This document shows, in pieces, positions 15,815 through 24,805 of a DNA stretch of 64,000 bases. The notes beneath the pieces were generated by a model. That model saw only the letters and a list, made by a program, of their open reading frames with translations. It was not told the origin of the DNA and ran no database searches. Made by a program: the position numbers and the translations under genes. Within the stretch, counting starts at the first letter, position 1. Each line of letters opens with the position of its first letter. The DNA is taken from positions 1 through 64,000 of the forward strand of contig NZ_LT670847.1 in NCBI RefSeq assembly GCF_900142895.1, given 5' to 3'. Source of the stretch: Vreelandella subglaciescola (GTDB taxonomy: Bacteria > Pseudomonadota > Gammaproteobacteria > Pseudomonadales > Halomonadaceae).

Positions 15815-16678
15815 ATGCAGCCCGTTATGCTTCTGCCCCACGATGCCGATACGCGTACGCTGCGCCAGACGCTTTGGCAGCAACGCATCAGCCACCGTAT
15901 TACCCAGGAGGCTGACGGTCAGCTTCTGTGGCTGGCCAACCCGGCTCAGTATGATGCGCTGCAAGAGGTAGTGGGGCGCTGGCAGCGCGGCGAGCCGCTG
16001 GATACGCCTGACCACCCGCGCCCTCAGCCCCGGGGCATGGTTAACTCGCTGTCGCTGGGGTTAATCAAGCGCGTGCCGGTCACCGCGGCGATGGTGGCCC
16101 TGAGCGTTGCGGTGTTTGCGCTGATCAGCGTGTTTGGCGACTGGCTGATTGTCAGTTTGACCATCGTGCCGGTCGGCATCTCCGGCGACGAGCTGGTGTT
16201 TGGCTCGCTAAGCCAGACGCTGGCCAGCGGCCAGATATGGCGGCTGTTATCCCCGGCGTTTTTGCACTTTGGCTGGACGCATCTGATTTTCAACCTGATG
16301 TGGGTCTGGTATTTCGGCCGCCAGGTCGAAACGCTGCAGGGCAGCCGCTGGATGCTGACGCTGCTACTGGTCGCCGGCGTGGGTGCCAATTTGGCCCAAT
16401 ACGCCACGGGTACGGCACTGTTTGGCGGTATGTCGGGCGTGGTTTATGCGCTGCTGGGCCACGTATGGCTGATGTCGCGCCGCGTACCACAAAGCGGTTT
16501 TTTCGTGCCGACGATGCTGGTCGTCTTCATGCTCGGCTGGATGGTGTTCACCATGACGGCGCTAGCGGGCAAGGTAGGCTTTGGCAACGTGGCCAATGAA
16601 GCGCACCTGGGCGGGCTGATGGTCGGGCTTGCTACCGGCTGGTATGCCTCCATACGGCGCCTTCGTTCGGGCTCCTAG
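15815..16678 (+). CDS. glpG: Rhomboid-family intramembrane serine protease (GlpG-like)
   Basis: A 287-residue protein with a cytoplasmic N-terminal domain (about residues 1-75) of GlpG type, followed by about six transmembrane helices. The catalytic Ser lies in GGMSGVVYALLGHVW (about residues 208-222, the GxSG motif). The catalytic His lies in NEAHLGGLMVGLATGW (about 259-274). WTHLIFNLMWVWYFG supplies the family H/N residues. It cleaves membrane-protein substrates within the bilayer. It is transcribed alone between two terminators (15765 and 16784). AGAGAG precedes the ATG. Confidence 0.92.
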   Translation: MQPVMLLPHDADTRTLRQTLWQQRISHRITQEADGQLLWLANPAQYDALQEVVGRWQRGEPLDTPDHPRPQPRGMVNSLSLGLIKRVPVTAAMVALSVAVFALISVFGDWLIVSLTIVPVGISGDELVFGSLSQTLASGQIWRLLSPAFLHFGWTHLIFNLMWVWYFGRQVETLQGSRWMLTLLLVAGVGANLAQYATGTALFGGMSGVVYALLGHVWLMSRRVPQSGFFVPTMLVVFMLGWMVFTMTALAGKVGFGNVANEAHLGGLMVGLATGWYASIRRLRSGS

Positions 16679-16783
16679 GGTTCGCCTGAAAAGCGCCTGT
16701 GCTCACCATGTGGTGTTAACAATCGACTCAAGGTACTCATTGACTGTATGTAAACTCGTGCAACTATTCTTATTGTGTAATAA

Positions 16784-16812
16784 CCCCCGGCCTTGGTGCC
16801 GGGGGTTTTTTT
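16784..16812 (+). terminator. Intrinsic terminator after glpG
   Basis: CCCCCGG-CCTTGGTG-CCGGGGG followed by seven T, about 105 bp past the rhomboid stop on the same strand. Confidence 0.88.
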
Positions 16813-16898
16813 GTATAGCGCAATGGTATGCTGGGCGGGTTTACGGGCGCCGTTTTGTACGGCTGCCGACAGCGAATACCACCTCGCCGGAGCTTGCC

Positions 16899-17186
16899 AT
16901 GAGCGATATGACCTTCGAGAAAATGATCAGCCAAATGACGCCGTCAATCTATACAAGCCTCAAGCAGGCGGTGGCATTGAGAAAGTGGCCGGACGGCAAG
17001 CTGCTGACGTCAGAGCAGACCAGACTGTGCCTGGAGGCAGTCATGCGTTACGAAGTGGAGAACAGGGTGCCCGAAGAAGACCGCGTGGGCTATTTGCAGC
17101 AGCGCACCTGCGGTGCCGGTGCCGACGGCAGCGGCGTGTCCCCGGAAATGGCCGGGCTTGGCCGGGATGCCACCGGTGGCCGCTGA
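16899..17186 (+). CDS. YeaC-like DUF1315 family protein
   Basis: A 95-residue protein starting MSDMTFEKMISQMTPSIYTS. It matches the DUF1315/YeaC family, including LKQAVALRKWPDGKLLTSEQ and CLEAVMRYEVENRVPEEDRVGY. The last 25 residues are low in conserved features and overlap, in another frame, the possible upstream starts of the next gene. No function is known for the family. The stop TGA (17184-17186) is one base before the ATG chosen for the DUF2797 gene, so the two are translationally linked. Confidence 0.82.
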   Translation: MSDMTFEKMISQMTPSIYTSLKQAVALRKWPDGKLLTSEQTRLCLEAVMRYEVENRVPEEDRVGYLQQRTCGAGADGSGVSPEMAGLGRDATGGR

Positions 17187-17187
17187 A

Positions 17188-18012
17188 ATGCTCTCGGGCG
17201 GGCTGCAAAAAATGGCCGCAGTGCCCGGCGCTGATTCGGTCGGCACCGTTGAGTACCGGCTGCGGGTCGGTGAACACGAGGTTGGGCTGAACGCGCGTAT
17301 CGGTATGCCGCTTAGCCTTGAATGGCACGGTGAAATTGCGTGTACCAACTGCGGACGCAACACCCGCAAAAGCTTTGGTCAGGGCCACTGCTACCCGTGC
17401 TTCAAACGCCTGGCGCGATGCGATATGTGCATCGTCAAGCCCGAGCTTTGCCACTACTTTCAAGGCACCTGCCGCGAGCCCGAGTGGGGCGAGGCCAGCT
17501 GCTTTACGCCACACGTTGTGTATCTGGCGAACTCATCGGGGCTGAAAGTCGGAATTACCCGCAAAACCCAGCTGCCCACCCGCTGGCTGGATCAAGGCGC
17601 CATTCAGGGGCTACCCATACTCGAAGTGGCCACCCGCCAGCAGGCGGGATTTGCCGAGGTGCTGCTGAAAGAGGCGGTGTCTGATCGCACCAACTGGCGC
17701 GCCATGCTCAAGGGCGACGTGGCAATGCTTGATCTGTACGCCGAACGTGATCGTTTACTGGCACAGTTTGCACCGAGGCTGGATGCGCTGCGGGACACCC
17801 ACGGTGGTGATGCCATCCGCCGGCTGGATGCCCGGGCGCAGGCCTTCACGTATCCGGTACGGACTTTCCCTACCAAAGTGGTGTCGCACAACCTGGATAA
17901 AACCCCGAAAATTGAAGGCGTGCTGTTGGGCATCAAGGGCCAGTACCTGATGCTCGATACCGGCGTGATCAACCTGCGCAAATTTACCGGCTATCAGGTC
18001 AGCGTGGCGTAA
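17188..18012 (+). CDS. DUF2797 family protein
   Basis: A 274-residue protein beginning MLSGGLQKMAAVPGADSVGT. It has a possible zinc-binding Cys cluster (ACTNCGRNTRKSFGQGHCYPCF, then CDMCIVKPELCHY and GTCREPEWGEASC, about residues 58-115) and the family segment VYLANSSGLKVGITRKTQLPTRWLDQGA. That segment resembles a GIY-YIG-like core, but a nuclease activity is only a guess. Upstream in-frame starts at 17113 and 17167 exist; I prefer 17188 because the family starts here and it follows the YeaC-like stop directly. The function is uncharacterised. Confidence 0.8.
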   Translation: MLSGGLQKMAAVPGADSVGTVEYRLRVGEHEVGLNARIGMPLSLEWHGEIACTNCGRNTRKSFGQGHCYPCFKRLARCDMCIVKPELCHYFQGTCREPEWGEASCFTPHVVYLANSSGLKVGITRKTQLPTRWLDQGAIQGLPILEVATRQQAGFAEVLLKEAVSDRTNWRAMLKGDVAMLDLYAERDRLLAQFAPRLDALRDTHGGDAIRRLDARAQAFTYPVRTFPTKVVSHNLDKTPKIEGVLLGIKGQYLMLDTGVINLRKFTGYQVSVA

Positions 18013-18030
18013 GTGTATTTGACGCTGTAT

Positions 18031-18510
18031 TCATGTCTCGCGGCGATCGCTTGCCCAGGTATTGGCATCGGGGATCGATATCGTATAGTCCTGGGCCAGG
18101 TAGTCGGATGACAGAATGAAGTCGGCGCTGGCGGCGTTACAGGCCACCGGCACGTTCCACAGCGCGGCCAGACGCAGCAACGCCTTGACGTCGGGGTCGT
18201 GGGGCTGCGGGGCGAACGGGTCCCAGAAGAAAATCAGCACGTCCAGCGCCTGTTCGGCAATCCGCGCGCCCATTTGCTGATCGCCGCCAAGCGGGCCGCT
18301 CATCAGGCCTTCAACGTTCAGCCCCAGATGCGTTTGCAGCTTGCCGGCCGTGGTGCCGGTGCCCACCAGCTGATGCTGCTGCAGCGTTTCCTGCCAGCGG
18401 CTCGCCCATTCCAGAAGCTCGCGTTTCTTGCCGTCGTGGGCGATAAGGGCAATACGTTTGCGCGCCGGCAGTGTGCGCGTTGCCTGGCGGGTAGGGCGGG
18501 CATTGTGCAT
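18031..18510 (-). CDS. mgsA: Methylglyoxal synthase
   Basis: A 159-residue enzyme converting dihydroxyacetone phosphate to methylglyoxal and phosphate. Visible motifs are [11 protein letters not shown] (about residues 19-29), [26 protein letters not shown] with the catalytic Asp region, and [22 protein letters not shown]. The start is ATG 18510 with a clear AGGAG site; the longer frame to 18624 lacks one and overlaps the gap gene. It diverges from gap with 67 bp between starts, so the two share a promoter region. It is placed sensibly beside triose-phosphate metabolism. Confidence 0.93.
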   Translation of the reverse strand: MHNARPTRQATRTLPARKRIALIAHDGKKRELLEWASRWQETLQQHQLVGTGTTAGKLQTHLGLNVEGLMSGPLGGDQQMGARIAEQALDVLIFFWDPFAPQPHDPDVKALLRLAALWNVPVACNAASADFILSSDYLAQDYTISIPDANTWASDRRET

Positions 18511-18577
18511 GATGTTTCTCCTGATCAATGTGTGCGAGCCTAGTAAATACCTGTCAGCCTTATTAAAGGACAAACGG

Positions 18578-19582
18578 ATGACATTTAATATCGCCATTAA
18601 CGGCTTTGGGCGGATTGGACGCAACGTGCTGCGGGCGCTGTATGAAAACGGCTATCGCGAGCGCGTTCGCGTGGTGGCGATCAACGACCTGGGTGATCCC
18701 GCGCTCAATGCGCACCTGCTGCGTCATGATAGCGTGCATGGCCACTTTAACCTGCCGGTGAGCCATGACGAACAAAGCATTAGCGTAGGCGATGATCGTA
18801 TCGCGATGCTGGCCGAACGCGACCCCCGTGCGCTGCCGTGGCAGTCGCATAACGTGGACATCGTGCTGGAATGCACCGGCCTGTTTACCCGCCGCGAGGC
18901 CGCCGCCGGCCACCTTGCCGCCGGCGCACGCCGGGTGCTGATTTCAGCGCCGTGCCCCGACGCTGATGCAACCGTGGTGTTCGGGGTGAACGACGACGTG
19001 CTGCGTGCGACGCATACGGTGGTCTCCAATGCCTCCTGCACCACCAACTGTCTGGCGCCGCTGGCCCAGGCGCTGGACGCTGCGCTGGGCATTGACAGCG
19101 GGCTGATGACCACCATTCACGCCTACACCAACGACCAGCACCTGTCGGACACCTGGCACAAGGATCCGTACCGCGCACGCAGCGCTACCCAGTCGATGAT
19201 TCCGACCCAAACCGGCGCCGCGGCGGCGGTCGGCAAGGTGCTGCCAGCGCTTGACGGCAAGCTCGACGGCCTCGCCGTGCGCGTGCCGGTGATCAACGTC
19301 TCGCTGGTTGACGTCACCTTTACCGTGGCGCGAGATACCAGCGTCGCGGAAGTCAATGCGATTGTGGCGCAGGCAGCGGAGCACTCAGGCGTCATGGCCG
19401 TCAACGCGCAGCCGCTGGTCTCGATCGACTTCAACCACGATGCCCATTCCTGCGTATTTGATCAGAACCACACCCGGGTCAACGGCCGCCTGGTCAAGGT
19501 CATGGCCTGGTACGACAACGAATGGGGCTTTTCCAATCGCATGCTGGATACCGCCCTTGCCATGCAGGCGTGCGACAAGTGA
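18578..19582 (+). CDS. gap: Glyceraldehyde-3-phosphate dehydrogenase, type I
   Basis: A 334-residue enzyme with the N-terminal Rossmann motif [17 protein letters not shown] and the catalytic Cys in [15 protein letters not shown] (about residue 155). It also has [23 protein letters not shown] and the C-terminal [14 protein letters not shown]. It oxidises glyceraldehyde-3-phosphate. The start is ATG 18578 after AAAGGA; the upstream extension of the frame overlaps mgsA and is rejected. It heads a run with zwf, pgl and eda, so it probably serves the Entner-Doudoroff/EDEMP cycle or gluconeogenesis. Cofactor preference (NAD or NADP) cannot be settled by eye. Confidence 0.93.
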   Translation: MTFNIAINGFGRIGRNVLRALYENGYRERVRVVAINDLGDPALNAHLLRHDSVHGHFNLPVSHDEQSISVGDDRIAMLAERDPRALPWQSHNVDIVLECTGLFTRREAAAGHLAAGARRVLISAPCPDADATVVFGVNDDVLRATHTVVSNASCTTNCLAPLAQALDAALGIDSGLMTTIHAYTNDQHLSDTWHKDPYRARSATQSMIPTQTGAAAAVGKVLPALDGKLDGLAVRVPVINVSLVDVTFTVARDTSVAEVNAIVAQAAEHSGVMAVNAQPLVSIDFNHDAHSCVFDQNHTRVNGRLVKVMAWYDNEWGFSNRMLDTALAMQACDK

Positions 19583-19634
19583 CGATGCTTTTTTAACGCC
19601 CGGTTTTTCACTGTTTTTGGCAACAGGAGCGCCC

Positions 19635-21140
19635 ATGAGCCAGCCCCGAAGTGCATCAACCGAACCGTTCGGCGATGTTAGTCACGCCATTGATCTGGCG
19701 CTGTTTGGCGCGCTGGGCGACCTTGCCCAGGGCAAGCTGTTGCCCGCGCTTTACCAGCTTGACCGCGAAGCGCTGCTCGCCGCTGACACGCGGATTCTCG
19801 GGCTATCGCGCCACGCCCACGATACGGCGTCGTTTCGCCAGCTGGTGGCCGAGGCCCTCGATGCGCGCCTGACAGATGACGAGCAGGATGCCGAGAGCCG
19901 CACGCGTTTTTTACGCCGGTTGGATTACAGTCCGTTGGAGTTTACCCAGGCGGCGGACTATGCCGCCGTGGGCGATTGGCGCGGCACGGCCACGCGGCCG
20001 ATGGTGGTGTATTTATCCGTCGGGGCGCGGCTTTATGGCGATATTTGCGGCTATTTGCAGCAAAGCGGTAGCCTGGGTGAGCACGATCGCGTGGTGGTGG
20101 AAAAGCCCGTGGGGCATGATTTGGCGTCCTCCAACGCGGTCAACGATGCCATTGGCGAGGTTTTCCCCGAAAAGCAGATCTACCGCATCGACCACTATTT
20201 GGGCAAGGAAACGGTGCAAAACCTGATTGCGCTGCGCTTTGCCAACCCGCTGTTTGGCAACCAGTGGAACCAGAACCACATTTCCCACGTGGAAATTACC
20301 GTCGCTGAAAAAGTCGGCATCGAAGGCCGCTGGGGCTATTTTGACGACGCCGGCCAGCTGCGCGATATGGTGCAGAACCACCTGTTGCAGCTGCTCTGCC
20401 TGATTGCCATGGATCCGCCTTCCAATCTGGACGCCGACGCCATCCGCGATGAAAAGGTCAAGGTGCTCAAGGCGCTCAAACCATTGACGCCGGAAGCCCA
20501 GGAGCGCGACGTGGTGCGCGGCCAGTACATTGCCGGCACCAGCGACGGCCAGCCGGTGCCGGGCTATCTCGAGGAAGACGGCGCCAATCCGCAAAGTCAT
20601 ACCGAAACCTTCGTCGCGCTGAAAACCGAAGTGGCCAACTGGCGCTGGGCGGGGGTGCCGTTTTATCTGCGCACCGGCAAGCGCCTGCCGGAAAAACTCT
20701 CCCAGATTGTCATTCACTTTCGCCAGCAGCCGCACTATATCTTCGATCCCGACCAGCGCAGCCTGGCGGCCAATAAGCTGGTGATCCGCCTGCAGCCGGA
20801 TGAAGGCATCGCGCTGCAGGTGCTGACCAAAGATAGCGGGCTGGATAAAGGCATGCGCCTGCGTCCCGGCCCGCTGCATCTGGATTTCAACAATGCGTAT
20901 CCCAAGTCGCGCATTCCCGACGCCTACGAGCGCCTGTTGCTGGAAGTCATGAAAGGCCGGCAGTACCTGTTTGTGCGCCGCGATGAAGTCGAGTACGCCT
21001 GGCGCTGGTGCGAGCAGCTGAGCGAAAGCTGGCAGGCGCGCAGTACGCCGCCTCGGCGCTACCCCGCGGGCTCATGGGGGCCGGTGGCGTCCATCGCCAT
21101 GATTACCCAGGACGGACGCAGCTGGTACGAGGATTACTGA
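19635..21140 (+). CDS. zwf: Glucose-6-phosphate 1-dehydrogenase
   Basis: A 501-residue enzyme oxidising glucose-6-phosphate to 6-phosphogluconolactone. The dinucleotide motif reads [19 protein letters not shown] (about residues 24-42), slightly unusual because many homologues have RRK or KRK where this has QGK; the following Lys and the GLSR arginine are retained. The catalytic signature [14 protein letters not shown] is present. Start ATG 19635 has AGGAG; the long upstream extension lies inside gap. It is 18 bp from pgl and forms the gap-zwf-pgl run. Confidence 0.94.
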   Translation: MSQPRSASTEPFGDVSHAIDLALFGALGDLAQGKLLPALYQLDREALLAADTRILGLSRHAHDTASFRQLVAEALDARLTDDEQDAESRTRFLRRLDYSPLEFTQAADYAAVGDWRGTATRPMVVYLSVGARLYGDICGYLQQSGSLGEHDRVVVEKPVGHDLASSNAVNDAIGEVFPEKQIYRIDHYLGKETVQNLIALRFANPLFGNQWNQNHISHVEITVAEKVGIEGRWGYFDDAGQLRDMVQNHLLQLLCLIAMDPPSNLDADAIRDEKVKVLKALKPLTPEAQERDVVRGQYIAGTSDGQPVPGYLEEDGANPQSHTETFVALKTEVANWRWAGVPFYLRTGKRLPEKLSQIVIHFRQQPHYIFDPDQRSLAANKLVIRLQPDEGIALQVLTKDSGLDKGMRLRPGPLHLDFNNAYPKSRIPDAYERLLLEVMKGRQYLFVRRDEVEYAWRWCEQLSESWQARSTPPRRYPAGSWGPVASIAMITQDGRSWYEDY

Positions 21141-21158
21141 TATGAAAAGAGTGCTGAC

Positions 21159-21824
21159 ATGAGCGACCCCCGAGAAGCCCTTGCCGGGCAGCTGGCCGAA
21201 GCCGTCGCCAGCGCCCTGGCAGAAGATCTGCGCCATCAGCCGCGCGCGTTGCTGGTCGTCTCCGGTGGCTCTACGCCGGTGGCGTTTTTTCGCGCGTTGG
21301 CGGCAACGCCGTTGGAGTGGGCGCGGGTTGACGTAACGCTTGCCGACGAGCGTTGGGTGGAAGAAAGTGATTCCGATAGTAATGCCCGTTTGGTGCGCGA
21401 GGAGCTGCTGCAGCATGAAGCCGCCGCCGCACGGTTTGTGGGCCTGAAAACCGCCGCCGGCACGCCGGAAGAAGGTGCCGAGGAAGCGGCGGCACGTCTC
21501 GAGGCGCTGGCCTGGCCGGCAAGCGTCGTGGTGCTGGGCATGGGAACCGACGGCCATACCGCCTCCATATTTGCCGATAGCCCCGAGCTTGAGCTGGCGC
21601 TTGCCACCCGCGATCCACTGGTGGCGGTGCGGGCACCCAGCCAGCGCCAGCCGCGTATCACGCTCTCGGCCGACCGCTTGCACCGTGCGCGGCGGCACTT
21701 TCTGCACATTACCGGCGATGCCAAGCGCGACGTGCTGGCCCGAGCGCTGCCCGGCGATGATGCCCGCGAGCTGCCGATCCGCGCGTTTTTAGCCTGCCCG
21801 CTGGCGATTTACTGGGCGCCCTGA
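21159..21824 (+). CDS. pgl: 6-phosphogluconolactonase
   Basis: A 221-residue cytoplasmic hydrolase of the NagB/SOL fold, converting 6-phosphogluconolactone to 6-phosphogluconate. Motifs are VVSGGSTPVAFFRALA (about residues 27-43), VTLADERWVEESDSDSNARLV (about 58-78) and the family signature LGMGTDGHTASIFADSPEL (about 125-143). It follows zwf by 18 bp and precedes eda. No edd (6-phosphogluconate dehydratase) gene is in the window. Confidence 0.94.
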   Translation: MSDPREALAGQLAEAVASALAEDLRHQPRALLVVSGGSTPVAFFRALAATPLEWARVDVTLADERWVEESDSDSNARLVREELLQHEAAAARFVGLKTAAGTPEEGAEEAAARLEALAWPASVVVLGMGTDGHTASIFADSPELELALATRDPLVAVRAPSQRQPRITLSADRLHRARRHFLHITGDAKRDVLARALPGDDARELPIRAFLACPLAIYWAP

Positions 21825-21927
21825 GGCCAACGGTGTCATGTGGGTGTGCCGCCATGCCCCGAGATCAGGCATGATGAACAGGGTTCTTACTGAATAATGA
21901 TAATTTTTAATATGTTGGAGACGTTTA

Positions 21928-22587
21928 ATGATTGATAAACAGTTGCCCTCAACGCGTACCGCCGAACTCGACAGCATCTGCCTGAAGGCCGAAGTATTGC
22001 CGGTGATTACCATCGAGCGGCTGGAAGACGCCGTGCCCATTGCCCGGGCGCTGGTGGAAGGTGGCCTGCAGGTACTGGAAATCACGCTGCGCACCGCCTG
22101 CGCGCTTGACGCCGTGGCGCGCATACGCGAAGCGCTGCCGGGTGCGAGCATTGGCGTGGGCACGGTGCTGACGCCGGCGCAGTATCGTCAGGCCGAGCAG
22201 GCGGGGGCGGATTTTGTGGTGACCCCGGGCGCGACCGAAGCGCTGTATCGCTACGGCATTGAAAGCCCGGTGCCAATGCTACCGGGCGTGGCAAGCGTCT
22301 CCGAAGTGATGACCGGCTGGCAGTACGGCTACCGCCGTTTCAAGTTCTTTCCCGCCGAGGCCAGCGGCGGCGTGGCCGCGCTCAAGGCCTTTAGCGCACC
22401 GCTTGCCGACGCGCGTTTTTGTCCCACTGGTGGCATTAACGTCGACAACGCCGGAGATTACCTGGCGCTGGACAGCGTCATGTGCGTAGGCGGCACCTGG
22501 CTGACGCCCAAGGCGCTGGTTGACGCTGAAGACTGGGACGGCATCCGCGATCTGGCCAAACAGGCCGCCGAACGCTTTCACCATTAA
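21928..22587 (+). CDS. eda: KDPG/KHG aldolase
   Basis: A 219-residue class I aldolase splitting 2-keto-3-deoxy-6-phosphogluconate to pyruvate and glyceraldehyde-3-phosphate. Visible are LQVLEITLRTACAL with the catalytic Glu, IGVGTVLTPAQ, and the Schiff-base Lys in YRRFKFFPAEASGGVAALK (about residues 133-151). The phosphate-binding FCPTGGI and CVGGTW segments follow. It is separated from pgl by about 100 bp, including an AT-rich stretch that may hold its own promoter. Start ATG 21928 has GGAG at eight bases. Confidence 0.94.
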   Translation: MIDKQLPSTRTAELDSICLKAEVLPVITIERLEDAVPIARALVEGGLQVLEITLRTACALDAVARIREALPGASIGVGTVLTPAQYRQAEQAGADFVVTPGATEALYRYGIESPVPMLPGVASVSEVMTGWQYGYRRFKFFPAEASGGVAALKAFSAPLADARFCPTGGINVDNAGDYLALDSVMCVGGTWLTPKALVDAEDWDGIRDLAKQAAERFHH

Positions 22588-22665
22588 GCGGCGTTGAGTC
22601 TCTTTGTCGCGCTGCCGGCTGTCCTCACGGGCTTAAGTGAATGGTCACCGGCACTTGCTGCGAAC

Positions 22666-22684
22666 AGGCCCCTTTCGGGGCCTT
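22666..22684. terminator. Hairpin between convergent eda and cytochrome c genes
   Basis: GGCCCC-TTTC-GGGGCC forms a strong stem with only a weak T tract on either strand. It lies in the convergent gap and may act as a terminator in either direction. Confidence 0.5.
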
Positions 22685-22691
22685 GGCGGCG

Positions 22692-23072
22692 TCAATCAGA
22701 GTCGGACACCGTCGGATAAGGGTTGTCTGGCATGAGCGCTCTGGGTAGAGGCGGGCGGCGGGCATCTTCCTTGGGCCCATAATTGCTGGCTAGATAGTCG
22801 AGAATGGTGGCTTCCATCTCGGGCTGGAACTGCCAGAGCCCTTGGGTTTTTTGCATCCAGCGGATCAGCGACTGCCAATGGTTGCGCGAGCCGCTGTTCT
22901 GGGTAACCAGCTTGGCGGAATGGCAGACGGTGCAGTTGGCCTTGGTCGCTTGCCAGCCTTCAGCCTGGATAAAACCCGTGTCGGGATCAGTTTCCTGAGC
23001 CAGAGCGCCGGCCGGCAGACCGATCAGCATGGCGATCAGCGCTGCCTTGCCCCACTGAAATGAGGTGTTCAT
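22692..23072 (-). CDS. Periplasmic c-type cytochrome, electron acceptor of sulfite dehydrogenase
   Basis: A 126-residue secreted protein with a signal peptide (WGKAALIAMLIGLPAGALA, cut near residue 25). It has one haem c site, CTVCH (about residues 47-51), with a likely Met ligand in the following 40 residues (RWMQKTQGLWQF). It is the SorB-type partner of the molybdenum sulfite dehydrogenase encoded upstream on the same strand. IS copy 3 now separates the two. The ATG at 23072 is the second of two in a former MNTSF MNTSF repeat; the first lies beyond the IS. Translation may now depend on an IS-borne or internal promoter. Confidence 0.83.
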   Translation of the reverse strand: MNTSFQWGKAALIAMLIGLPAGALAQETDPDTGFIQAEGWQATKANCTVCHSAKLVTQNSGSRNHWQSLIRWMQKTQGLWQFQPEMEATILDYLASNYGPKEDARRPPLPRALMPDNPYPTVSDSD

Positions 23073-23074
23073 GA

Positions 23075-24801
23075 ATGAGCCCGCCTAATTCACCGGGCTG
23101 AGACAGAAAAGAAGATGGCGAGCAGTTTCTCTTGTAGAATCAAGATGTTCCTGAACGAACACAATTCAAGAGGACCACTCGCCATGGGTGAAAGCTTATC
23201 CCCCTGGACCCCGTCATGCAACGGGTCCATCCGCGTCGAGCTCAGCGGCCATCGCACCACCAGCGACAGCGGTGCTTTGCTGTTGCGTGAAGCCCTCGAC
23301 AACAGCGGCATGATCGATGCGCTGGACGACCATCTGGTCGATCACCGCGACCCGGATCGCGTCCGCCACTCGTTAGCCAGCCAGCTGCGTACCCTGGTGC
23401 TGCAGCGTTCGATGGGCTGGATCGACCTCAGCGATACCGATACGCTTCGCCGTGACCCGCTCTGGCAGCTAGCCTGCAGTGATGCCCGCGGGACAACGCC
23501 GTTGGCTCAGGACCGGCCATCTCAAGCGACGCTGTCGCGGCTGCTGACGTGCCTGGGCCGCGACGACAATATCGATACCGTGCATGAGGGCCTGCTGCGG
23601 CTGGCGGTCTGGCGACTGACCTCGCTGAACGGCGGCGAACGCCCCGAGCATCTGACGCTGGACATCGACGGCTTGCCGATCGACGTTCACGGCCACCAGG
23701 GCGGTTCGGCGTTTCATGGACTTTACGGGGCCAGAATATACTCGCCTTTGGTGGCCTCGCTGGCAGAGACCGGCGACATGGTGGGCGGCCTGCTGCGTGA
23801 AGGTAACGCCGGCCCAGCCGAGAATGCCGATACCTGGATCCCACATCTGGTGCGGCGACTCAACGAGAGCACCGGGGCCAAGGTCAAGGTGCGCATCGAC
23901 GCCGGCTTCACCGACAACGACACGCTTGAGGCGCTGGAAGATCGCGACATCGAGTATCTGGGCCGGTTGCGCAGTCATACGGGCCTGCAGACACTGGCAG
24001 CGCCACATCTGAAGCGGCCACGCGGCCGGCCCCCCGAGCAACCTCGGGAATGGTGCCATGACCTGGCGTACCAAGCCGGTACCTGGCCGGCGCCGCGGCG
24101 CGTGGTGCTGGTGGTACAAGAGCGGCCCGATGATCTGCTGCTGCATGCCTTCTTTTTGGTCACCAATCTCGGCAAGTTCGACTGGCCGCCGGAAAAGGTC
24201 CTGGCGCTTTATCGCAAGCGCGGCAGCGCCGAAGCCCACATGGGCGAGGTGAAGTCGTCGCTCGATATGCATCTCTCCTCGACTGATCGCGGTGTCTCCA
24301 CCGTCCAGGACGTCATGGCCCGCAACGAGGTAAACCTGCTGCTGACTCTCTGCGCTTATCAGGTGCTACACGGGCTGCGTTGCCTGTTGGAACGACAGAC
24401 CCGGCAGGGCTGGAGCCTGAAGCGGATGCGCGAGCAGGTGCTCAAGGTGGCCGCCACGCTGACAGTGCACGCCCGGCGTATCACCGTGCACCTCGGCGAT
24501 GCCGCCGACAAATGGTGGCCATCCTTACTGAAGGGGTTGCCGCGGCTGACGGCATTGACCTGACACGTCGCATTACTCAGCCTTTTCCAGCAGACAAAAC
24601 GGCCACTATGGAGGCCGACGACCACGGCTGCGCCGTCACTCGAAACCAATGAACTTCAGTTATAAATATCACGGCATTGATACGATAAAGCTATGTGCTA
24701 ATCGGCTACTCAGCGACCGTATGACATAAAAGCCGGTCGGTCCCGGTCACCACGGGACGTAAAACGCTCGTTCGGCGTCCTGATGAATAAGGCGGGATGA
24801 G
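23075..24801 (+). mobile_element. IS1380-family insertion sequence, copy 3 (diverged), with target duplication
   Basis: The element is 23080-24796 (1717 bp). The 5-bp duplication ATGAG lies at 23075-23079 and 24797-24801. Its left end reads CCCGCCTAATTCA, one mismatch from the perfect right end TGAATAAGGCGGG. It carries scattered substitutions relative to copies 1 and 2, concentrated in the 5' leader, so it belongs to an older or separate lineage. It is inserted in the overlap between the sulfite dehydrogenase and cytochrome genes. Confidence 0.95.
23184..24563 (+). CDS. IS1380-family transposase (intact, diverged copy)
   Basis: A 459-residue DDE transposase nearly identical to that of copy 2, with a few substitutions visible (for example SLNGG for SLDGG, FDWPP for FNWPP, SSLDMHL for SALDLHL). 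All catalytic motifs are present: LDIDG, RIDAGF and the YREK-type YRKRGSAEAHMGEVK. The start is ATG 23184 after AGAGGA; the frame also extends upstream to 23115, but that leader is where the copies differ most, as expected of non-coding sequence. It is likely functional. Confidence 0.92.
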   Translation: MGESLSPWTPSCNGSIRVELSGHRTTSDSGALLLREALDNSGMIDALDDHLVDHRDPDRVRHSLASQLRTLVLQRSMGWIDLSDTDTLRRDPLWQLACSDARGTTPLAQDRPSQATLSRLLTCLGRDDNIDTVHEGLLRLAVWRLTSLNGGERPEHLTLDIDGLPIDVHGHQGGSAFHGLYGARIYSPLVASLAETGDMVGGLLREGNAGPAENADTWIPHLVRRLNESTGAKVKVRIDAGFTDNDTLEALEDRDIEYLGRLRSHTGLQTLAAPHLKRPRGRPPEQPREWCHDLAYQAGTWPAPRRVVLVVQERPDDLLLHAFFLVTNLGKFDWPPEKVLALYRKRGSAEAHMGEVKSSLDMHLSSTDRGVSTVQDVMARNEVNLLLTLCAYQVLHGLRCLLERQTRQGWSLKRMREQVLKVAATLTVHARRITVHLGDAADKWWPSLLKGLPRLTALT

Positions 24802-24805
24802 GTGT

